From positions 1,302,001 to 1,366,000 of the forward strand of contig NC_134936.1 of the NCBI RefSeq assembly GCF_051020765.1: a stretch of DNA of 64,000 nt, given 5' to 3'. The DNA is from Lasioglossum baleicum. Lineage: Eukaryota > Arthropoda > Insecta > Hymenoptera > Halictidae. Every line of letters begins with the position of its first letter. The stretch's first letter is position 1. Under the pieces are notes generated by a model. The model searched no databases. It had not been told where the DNA came from and saw only the letters and a program-made list of their open reading frames with translations. Positions 57,052 to 64,000 of the stretch are shown here, piece after piece. A program made the translations under genes and the position numbers.

Positions 57052-57731
57052 TGTTCCGTCACATACAGACGCTACCTTTTAGATAGTTTCAAATCACAGA
57101 GACAATGTATGTGTTGTCCGAGTCGGGTGTCACCCCACTCCGCCTTCCAGTCAGGCCTTCTTGGAAGCCTCTGGAAAGAAACGCCGAGCGACCATGGTGT
57201 TCTCATTTGGTTGATGCTATTTTGTCAAAACAAATCCGTGGTCGCTTCACATCAAAAGGCAATCGGCGATCTTCAACTGTTCCATTCGAGGAACACTCTT
57301 CTCGCATACATAGAAGAGTCCTCACAACGACACCTTCTCACCACATAGAAGGTTCTTCACGCAATACCCCCTCTCGAATACATAGAGGGACCTTTGAAAA
57401 CGCTCGACGGCTAGAAGTCAATTTTTTCGTCAGTCGTTTTCGAAGCTCGCACCGCGACACTTCCATTTGACATAACGAAAAAGATTCTTCCTTGGTCTCC
57501 CAGTAGCCAAGGCGAAGAACATCAGGATCGCATCAGACGAGATCCTACGCGTATAAGGCAGGATTTGCTAGATGTTTTACTGATGAATCCGCTAGCAGAT
57601 CTGGGACGAAACGCGATCCTATAAGTACGAACGGACATATCCGAACATTAACTTTATTACCCAAAATTAATTTGGCGGGTAGTAATCGGCGGTACCGGGA
57701 ATTACAACGTGAATTACCGCGCGCCCGAACA
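57052..57731 (+). repeat. BEL/Pao 5' LTR, element 1 (680 bp)
   Basis: Begins TGTTCCGTCACATACAG and ends CGCGCGCCCGAACA, the canonical TG…CA ends. An inverted LTR of exactly the same length lies at 60930-61609. Over 57105-57470 the two give the same translation. Only isolated differences were noticed (for example TT versus CC near 57571). The 121-codon open frame in the LTR is not a gene. Confidence 0.93.
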
Positions 57732-57760
57732 AATGGTGCTTCGAGCCGGATATCAGTGAC
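57732..57760 (+). promoter_or_regulatory. Primer-binding site of BEL element 1
   Basis: TGGTGCTTCGAGCCGG starts three bases after the LTR end. TGG complements the tRNA CCA 3' end. The tRNA identity was not determined. Confidence 0.65.
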
Positions 57761-58054
57761 TTGGCGAGTGCAGTTCGCGTAACAAACAATAGTGAACAGT
57801 GGTCTGCAACGGATTATCAGTGACTTGGCAGTCCGTCCAACAACATTGTGGGAAACAGCAATCAGCCTTACATCGTAAACTATCGTCATCGCTGAGAAGT
57901 CTTGGAAGCAGCAGTTCAAATCGAAGGCAGCAGCCGATTCAAAGTCATTTACACATTAAGTACATCAGATCAAGGTAGGCACGTTAATTTGAATCTACCA
58001 ATCAGGATTTTCCTTTGGCATTTCCCCATATCCATACTATTTACGACATACATA

Positions 58055-59380
58055 ATGGCTAACGCGAGCGCGACGGTTCAACGTATCCGCATATTGAAAC
58101 ATAAACGGCGTGTTTTCAAATCACAAGTGACGATCCTAACGAAATACATCGACGAGTATCAAGATTCCGCGATGGAACGAACAAAACTTCGCGAACGCGT
58201 CAACCGACTCAGAAAATTGTTTGATGGTTTTAACGATTGTCAAGATGAACTAGGCCAACACGATGACTTTGACGAAACCGAAGCCGAACGCGAAGCTACG
58301 ACAATCTTATATGACGACGTAATCGCGAATTCAGTACGATTGTTAGAAGGACTAGAGTCCACGCAAGTTTCAAACGCGAGAATCGTGAATGAAACGCCCG
58401 CACCATCTTCGTCCACTAGCAGTATCGGAATTCATCTTCCGAAGATTAATCTTCCAAAATTCGATGGCCGGCTAGAAAAATGGCTAACCTTTAAGGACGC
58501 ATTTCTGAGCTTGGTACACGCGCACACCGGATTAACGGACATCCAACGATTCAATTATTTACGACTGTCAGTTACCGGAAAAGCGGAGTCCGTGATCGAA
58601 TCCTTTACTATTAGCGAGGTAAATTATAAGGCCGCGTGGGCACAACTAGTGGAAACATACGACAACCATCGCGCTCTCATTTTGCGTCATACTTCGTTAT
58701 TGTTAAATGCACCCTCTATGCCGGATGATTCATCGGATTCAATCAACGATTTGATCAACTATATGCAATCGCACATACGGTCATTAAAATCACTCGGACG
58801 ATCATGGGAAGATATTGCGAACGATCTTATCACAAGCGTTGCAATCGATCGCATGAGTTCTCACACGCGCAAGGCGTGGGAGCAAACGTTAACGGACACG
58901 CGTATGCCTAACTCTGATGATATGTTCAAATATCTTCGCAACGCGTCACACCAAGGCAATTCGCACACAACGGTGACAAGCGCGAGTGTGACGAAATCTG
59001 CGGCAGTAGCAAATCACGGAACCCCCGCAAAACGTCAATCGCGAATACCGAAACGATCATGGGAATTCGCAACCACCTCGAAAGGATATGCCTCGTCACC
59101 ACCACCGAAAAAACAGACATTCGTAACGACCACCGCCGCGAAAGCTTGTAAAATATGCAATTCAGCGCAACACCAGGTATACGGATGCCCTAAATTCTTA
59201 AAATTGTCAGTCAACGACCGTTGGACAGCCGTCCGTACAGCTAGCCTATGTTCAAACTGTTTACAACCACATCATACAGTCGAGTCATGCAAAGCAAGTC
59301 TATGTCGCATCTGTAAACAAAAGCACAACACTAAGCTTCATCAAGATACGACATTGCAAACGTCCAAGGGAGAAACATGA
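58055..59380 (+). CDS. gag: BEL/Pao Gag
   Basis: Capsid-nucleocapsid polyprotein that packages element RNA in the cytoplasm. ATG at 58055 (MANASATVQRIRILKHKRRV) gives 441 residues; the frame is open upstream but without ATG. The N-terminus is predicted helical and charged. A DUF1759-type gag core reads LPKINLPKFDGRLEKWLTFK … FNYLRLSVTGKAESVIESF. The C-terminal nucleocapsid has CX2CX4HX4C knuckles CKICNSAQHQVYGC and CSNCLQPHHTVESC, plus a third, CRICKQKHNTKLH, ending in His. It terminates at UGA 59378-59380, followed at once by CUA, with pol continuing in the same frame. No disabling change seen. Confidence 0.9.
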   Translation: MANASATVQRIRILKHKRRVFKSQVTILTKYIDEYQDSAMERTKLRERVNRLRKLFDGFNDCQDELGQHDDFDETEAEREATTILYDDVIANSVRLLEGLESTQVSNARIVNETPAPSSSTSSIGIHLPKINLPKFDGRLEKWLTFKDAFLSLVHAHTGLTDIQRFNYLRLSVTGKAESVIESFTISEVNYKAAWAQLVETYDNHRALILRHTSLLLNAPSMPDDSSDSINDLINYMQSHIRSLKSLGRSWEDIANDLITSVAIDRMSSHTRKAWEQTLTDTRMPNSDDMFKYLRNASHQGNSHTTVTSASVTKSAAVANHGTPAKRQSRIPKRSWEFATTSKGYASSPPPKKQTFVTTTAAKACKICNSAQHQVYGCPKFLKLSVNDRWTAVRTASLCSNCLQPHHTVESCKASLCRICKQKHNTKLHQDTTLQTSKGET

Positions 59381-60929
59381 CTACTACGAACGAACGCGAC
59401 TCGCCAGACATTACATAATACAACTTGTTTTTTAGACGGACGTACTAATGGTTTATTAACAACGGCACAATTATACGTTCTCGATCGCGACCAAACGCCG
59501 GTATTATGTCGCACGTTAATCGACACTTGCTCTAACGCCAACCTCATGACTACTGAACTCGCGCGACGATTACATCTACCGACAACCCGACAAACCGCAA
59601 TCATCGAAGTATTGAATGAGATGAACACGACCACGAGCAATCTTGTAACGACGACGATAAAATCGCGATTAACAAACTACAAACGCACACTTACTTTTTG
59701 TACCATACCACGAATTGCAGGACCGTTACCCGATAGTCAGGTAAATAGATCGGCCCTTCACATTCCGGCGAACATCAGATTAGGTGATCCAGAATTTCAT
59801 CGGCCGGGAGCGATCGACATGCTTCTCGGAATCGGTCCAGCATTATCATGTCTCAGTATAGGACAGATTAATCTATCGACACGACGCGACACCGATCTTA
59901 TACTACAGGAAACACAGTTCGGATGGATTATCGGAGGCGGTATCTCTACAACATCCCGATCAATTCATAAAACTCTGGCGACAAACGTACAGTTCGATTT
60001 GCAAAGGTTTTGGGAAGTCGAAGAAGGACCGGTTAAACAATTTCGATCAGCGGACGATCAGGCGTGTGAAGATCATTTCGCCACAACCGTGCGACGGGAT
60101 GACTCCGGACGATATACATATTGTTGCGCTACCGTTTAACGACAAAAGAGATCATCTTGGGGAGTCGCGGTCACGCGCCTTGAACCGCCTTTTGTCACTC
60201 GAACGAAAATTAGAACGCGATCCGGAGTTAAAACAACAATACGTGAAAATATTAGAAGAATATCTTGCACTCGGGCATATGAAACAGGTAGAAGCTGGCC
60301 ACGCTCCGGGTTTCTACCTACCTCATCATGCGGTCGTAAAACCGTCAAGCTCTACTACCAAGGTCCGCGTGGTTTTCGATGGTTCGGCAAAATCGAGCAC
60401 GAATATCTCATTGAATGATACACTCAGAGTCGGCCCCACATTGCAAGAGGATCTTTTTTCACTTTTATTACGTTTTCGTATGCATGCGTACGTCCTGACA
60501 GCAGACATTGAGAAAATGTATCGACAATTCCTTGTCCGTGCTGAGGACCGTGCATACCAGCGAATCTTGTGGCGAGACTCTCACGGAGAGATCTCAACAT
60601 TCGAATTGAACACCGTCACTTTCGGACTCGCGTCGGCACCCTATCTAGCAATCAGATGCCTGCATCAGCTGGCGGATGACGAACAACGCGATTTTCCTAA
60701 AGCAGCAGCACGGCTCAAAAGCGATCTATACGTCGATGATCTTCTGACCGGTGCCGAATCAATCGAAGAATCAAAATTACTCCAACATCAAATCATTATC
60801 TTATTAAAAAGTGGTGGTCTCAACATCCGACAATGGGCATCGAATGAACCGGGATTGCTCTCGGGACTACACGAAGCACTGATTCACCCGAAGCTTTTGG
60901 GTGATGCTAATATGATGAAAACATTAGGT
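59381..60929 (+). pseudogene. pol: BEL/Pao Pol (protease and RT), frameshifted and interrupted
   Basis: In frame with gag after its UGA. Protease region (DUF1758/A17 type): LLTTAQLYVLDRDQTPVLCR then TLIDTCSNANLMT, a DTCS active-site motif with Cys where DTG/DSG is usual; further LLGIGPALSCLSIGQINL and TQFGWIIGGGI. The stretch CEDHFATTVRRDDSGRY should lead into VALPFND, but at about 60112-60120 an extra four bases (ACAT-like) shift the frame. RT: KVRVVFDGSAKSS, LTADIEKMYRQFLV (motif A Asp), TFGLASAPYLAIRCL, LYVDDLLTG (YVDD). It ends at KTLG, where the element-2 LTR begins. Confidence 0.88.
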
Positions 60930-61609
60930 TGTTCGGGCGCGCGGTAATTCACGTTGTAATTCCCGGTACCGCCGATTACTACCCGCCAAATTAATTTTGG
61001 GTAATAAAGTTAATGTTCGGATATGTCCGTTCGTACTTATAGGATCGCGTTTCGTCCCAGATCTGCTAGCGGATTCATCAGTAAGGCATCTAGCAAATCC
61101 TGCCTTATACGCGTAGGATCTCGTCTGATGCGATCCTGATGTTCTTCGCCTTGGCTACTGGGAGACCAAGGAAGAATCTTTTTCGTTATGTCAAATGGAA
61201 GTGTCGCGGTGCGAGCTTCGAAAACGACTGACGAAAAAATTGACTTCTAGCCGTCGAGCGTTTTCAAAGGTCCCTCTATGTATTCGAGAGGGGGTATTGC
61301 GTGAAGAACCTTCTATGTGGTGAGAAGGTGTCGTTGTGAGGACTCTTCTATGTATGCGAGAAGAGTGTTCCTCGAATGGAACAGTTGAAGATCGCCGATT
61401 GCCTTTTGATGTGAAGCGACCACGGATTTGTTTTGACAAAATAGCATCAACCAAATGAGAACACCATGGTCGCTCGGCGTTTCTTTCCAGAGGCTTCCAA
61501 GAAGGCCTGACTGGAAGGCGGAGTGGGGTGACACCCGACTCGGACAACACATACATTGTCTCTGTGATTTGAAACTATCTAAAAGGTAGCGTCTGTATGT
61601 GACGGAACA
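60930..61609 (-). repeat. BEL/Pao 3' LTR of element 2 (680 bp)
   Basis: Inverse of the LTR at 57052-57731, with terminus TGTTCGGGCGCGCGG at 60930 and GACGGAACA at 61609. Same length and almost identical sequence. Confidence 0.93.
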
Positions 61610-61628
61610 TGCTCCCCCACGTTGATCG
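61610..61628 (-). promoter_or_regulatory. Polypurine tract of element 2
   Basis: Minus strand ACGTGGGGGAGCA lies immediately before the LTR start TGTTCC. It is the expected primer site for plus-strand DNA synthesis. Confidence 0.7.
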
Positions 61629-61675
61629 ACTAAGTTGATCAATTGGAAATATGATGTGTGTGTAACTTACTTAGT

Positions 61676-64000
61676 TTATGTTGAGACAGTGACGCTGCAC
61701 GATTGTGCAGTCCTTGTGTTGGGAAGAGGTGCTAATCTCTTCACGTTCCGTTTGTAAATACCGTTGGCAGTTCGAACAGTTACTGCTCGTATGATACCGT
61801 CTTCTCCGGGATGCACTTGTTGTACCCGGCCTAGGTGCCAACACAGTGGCGGGAGATTGTTATCCTTTAGAATAACAATGGTTCCTTGCTCGATGTCATG
61901 GGACCCCTTAGTCCATTTGTGACGGAGGTTGAGCTCATGTATATATTCCTTATGCCACCTGGCCCAGAAATCTTGTTTGACCTTCTGGATGTGTTGCCAG
62001 GTGGATAGACGATTTGAAGTTGTTCTGCTGAAATCAGTCTCGGCAATACACGTTAGAGAACCACCAATCAGGAAATGGCCAGGGGTGAGGGTGGAGAGAT
62101 CGTTCGGATCTGACGATAGTGGTGTGAGAGGACGGGAATTTAGAATGGCTTCGACTTCAATGACGAATGTGTTGAACTGTTCATGAGTGAACAATTCTTC
62201 GCCGACCACTCGTTTTACGTGGTGTTTGAATGACTTCACGGCCGCCTCCCACAATCCTCCGAAATGAGGCGATAACGCTGGCATGAAATGCCACGATATT
62301 TCTTTGGAAACAAGAAAGTGTTGTAATTTTGCGTCTTTCGATAGGTCCTGATAATGTTGGATTAATTCGTTATTTGCACCGACGAAATTAGTTCCGTTGT
62401 CGGAATAGATATTACGACAAAGTCCGCGACGAGCGATGAACCGTTTAAGCGCTGCAATGAAAGCCTCGGTGGTCAGATCGCTTGCCACTTCTAGATGAAC
62501 GGCCTTTGTCGTGAAGCAGGTAAAAACCGCGACGTAAACCTTGACCCGTGCTCGATTTCTAAAACGCCGTTCTTTTACGAAGAATGGACCACAGTAATCC
62601 ACGCCGGTGTTTATGAATGGCCTGCCTTCGGCGACTCGTGCCGCAGGTAGATTACCCATAATATATTCGACCGCAGGTGGATTGACTCGGAAGCATCTGA
62701 CACATTGTCGTATGATTTGACGCGTGGTATTTTTTCCATCGATAGGCCAGTATTGTTGTCGTACATCGTTTAGAGTAGCTGTTATTCCAGCGTGGTGGTT
62801 TCTGAGATGAGATTCGCGGATGATAAGCTTTGTAACGTGATGTCCCCGAGGTAATAATATCGGGTGTTTCTGTTCAAACGATAACATTGAATTCCGTAAT
62901 CGACCTCCTACTCGTAAGGTTCCTTTAACATCAAGGAATGGGCACAAAGGCAGAAGTTTACTTTTGTTTGATATGTTCCCGGTTTTTATCTCGTGTATGT
63001 CGCGGGTGAAAGTGATAGCTTGAAGAAGGTGTATGATGCGCAAATTTGCTTCTCGTAATTCCTCGACGGATAAAGGTCCTGTGACGCGCGATTTCGATCG
63101 GAAGCGCAAGCAATAGGCGACGATTCGCCTGAGCTTCAGAATGCAGGAATATCGTGTGAGGATTTCATCATTCTGAGTTGTTAAACCGACTAGACACGTT
63201 AGCGTTCGCATTTCAGGTGTTTCCTTGCAAATGGTGAATCGCGAGGTGGGCCAGGTTAACTCGTCTCGGGTCAGCCATTCTGGCCCGTGAAACCAGAGGT
63301 TGTTATTAATGAATTCTGCGGAAGTCGTTCCACGTGAAATAAGATCTGCTAGGTTGTCTGTTGACTGAATATGTCGCCAAGATTGTATGTCAGTTTTACG
63401 TTGTATATCAGCCACGCGGTTTGCGACGAACGTTTTCAACGTAGAGGGTTGCTTATTTAACCAGCTCAGAACTACGGTTGAATCAGTCCAGAAAGTGATT
63501 CTGTCTATATTATGGATCAGAGCATCCTGCACGGTGTGAGATAATGTGGCTAATAAAGCGGCACCACATAGTTCTAAACGTGCAAGAGTGATTTGACTCA
63601 AGGGTGCGACGCGAGATTTTGCACAGAATAGATTAGTGTAGATGGAGCCGAAACGGTCGATTGTTCGAACATACAAACAGGCGCCGTATGCCTTTTCGCT
63701 CGCGTCGCAAAATCCATGAAGTTCGATTTGTTTCGCGTCCTTGAGTTTCACCAGACGATTGAATTCTATGTCGTTCAACAGTTGTAAATCTTCTTCAAAC
63801 TGTTTCCATTCAGTATATATGCTAATCGGAAGCGATTCATCCCAAGTAATCTTTAATGACCAGAGTCGTTGCATTAATATTTTTGAGACGATGGTAATTG
63901 GTCCGAGTAGTCCTAAAGGGTCATATATCTTGGCAATAGTCGATAGTATGTTTCGCTTAGTGACCTCGTGCGTCACCGTGGGTTTGACGGAATAGCGAAT
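61676..64000 (-). CDS. pol: BEL/Pao Pol, C-terminal part (RNase H-integrase), element 2
   Basis: Open to the window edge on the minus strand (774 codons visible), entering with IRYSVKPTVTHEVTKRNILS. RT thumb/A17 region: AKIYDPLGLLGPITIVSK. RNase H: FCDASEKAYGACLY, LARLELCGAALLA, FWTDSTVVLSWL, and STDNLADLISRG. Integrase zinc domain H2C2 (ESHLRNHHAG … CVRCFR). The DDE core has Asp in NTGVDYCGPF, Asp in IYSDNGTNFVGA and Glu in HFGGLWEAAVKSF, with 50 residues between the last two. C-terminal DUF5641-like block: DFWARWHKEYIHELNLRHKW … RAVTVRTANGIYKRNVKRLA. Stop at 61676-61678. No lesion seen, so it may encode an active enzyme. The 5' half lies outside the window. Confidence 0.93.
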   Translation of the reverse strand: MRYSVKPTVTHEVTKRNILSTIAKIYDPLGLLGPITIVSKILMQRLWSLKITWDESLPISIYTEWKQFEEDLQLLNDIEFNRLVKLKDAKQIELHGFCDASEKAYGACLYVRTIDRFGSIYTNLFCAKSRVAPLSQITLARLELCGAALLATLSHTVQDALIHNIDRITFWTDSTVVLSWLNKQPSTLKTFVANRVADIQRKTDIQSWRHIQSTDNLADLISRGTTSAEFINNNLWFHGPEWLTRDELTWPTSRFTICKETPEMRTLTCLVGLTTQNDEILTRYSCILKLRRIVAYCLRFRSKSRVTGPLSVEELREANLRIIHLLQAITFTRDIHEIKTGNISNKSKLLPLCPFLDVKGTLRVGGRLRNSMLSFEQKHPILLPRGHHVTKLIIRESHLRNHHAGITATLNDVRQQYWPIDGKNTTRQIIRQCVRCFRVNPPAVEYIMGNLPAARVAEGRPFINTGVDYCGPFFVKERRFRNRARVKVYVAVFTCFTTKAVHLEVASDLTTEAFIAALKRFIARRGLCRNIYSDNGTNFVGANNELIQHYQDLSKDAKLQHFLVSKEISWHFMPALSPHFGGLWEAAVKSFKHHVKRVVGEELFTHEQFNTFVIEVEAILNSRPLTPLSSDPNDLSTLTPGHFLIGGSLTCIAETDFSRTTSNRLSTWQHIQKVKQDFWARWHKEYIHELNLRHKWTKGSHDIEQGTIVILKDNNLPPLCWHLGRVQQVHPGEDGIIRAVTVRTANGIYKRNVKRLAPLPNTRTAQSCSVTVST

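Larger units (their letters stand above)
57052..60929 (+). mobile_element. BEL/Pao LTR retrotransposon, element 1 (5' part)
   Basis: 5' LTR, PBS, gag, protease and the RT up to the palm-thumb boundary. It is then interrupted at 60930 by the LTR terminus of an opposite-strand copy. RNase H, integrase and 3' LTR are not in the window in this orientation; they are expected beyond position 64000 if element 2 is a nested insertion. Confidence 0.9.
60930..64000 (-). mobile_element. BEL/Pao element 2, inserted antisense into element 1
   Basis: Same family as element 1, minus strand: pol, polypurine tract and 3' LTR are in the window; the rest runs off the right edge. It joins element 1 exactly at its LTR terminus within the RT codon run KTLG. 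This is the pattern expected from integration of one copy into another. Confidence 0.85.

Noticed and set aside
57105..57470. 121-codon frame duplicated at 61191-61556
   Set aside because: Lies wholly inside the LTRs; its duplication reflects LTR identity, not a gene.

Overview
This 64 kb window is eukaryotic repeat-rich DNA. The mobile element types (mariner/IS630-type DD41D elements, BEL/Pao, Jockey-like LINE, PIF/Harbinger, Transib-like, ZBED-type hAT, and many TA-flanked palindromic MITEs starting TACAGGGTG) point to an arthropod. A hymenopteran, possibly an ant, is my best guess; this is inference from element style, not from any host gene. I found no convincing host protein-coding gene. 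Nearly every recognisable coding region belongs to a transposable element, and most are broken.

Layout. 1-2.5 kb: an 80-bp mariner MITE, then a ZBED-type hAT pseudogene inserted into a CCAAT-bearing palindromic MITE (MITE-A). 2.5-5.2 kb: a GC-rich block, the only candidate host promoter or 5' exon. 5.2-13 kb: a mariner 3' end, a DD41D deletion derivative inside a small inverted-repeat element, and more MITE-A copies. 13-23.3 kb: low-complexity A-rich DNA, MITEs, a 5'-truncated LINE, hairpin elements and an AT-rich hAT-like element.

23.9-32.3 kb is one very long inverted repeat. It has been hit separately by a DD41D element in the left arm, a Transib-like element in the loop, and a 4.1-kb two-gene Harbinger element in the right arm. 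For the DD41D and Harbinger insertions the opposite arm still carries the uninterrupted target. 32.4-35 kb: a dead Tc1 transposase split by a second Transib-like element. 36-42.3 kb: two large nested palindromes. 45.7-51.2 kb: an almost full-length Jockey-like non-LTR retrotransposon on the minus strand with perfect target-site duplications, broken by two small indels. 53.4-55.1 kb: a foldback element with two 734-bp arms. 57.05-64 kb: a BEL/Pao retrotransposon (plus strand) whose reverse-transcriptase gene is interrupted exactly at the LTR terminus of a second, minus-strand copy of the same family, which runs off the window.

The genes work only as parasitic cassettes: BEL gag-pol (with gag and pol separated by a single in-frame UGA in a CUA context), LINE ORF1/ORF2, and Harbinger transposase plus MADF-BESS DNA-binding partner. 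Many of the non-autonomous elements are long hairpins that could fold into dsRNA if transcribed. All family calls rest on motifs read by eye; no database search was run.
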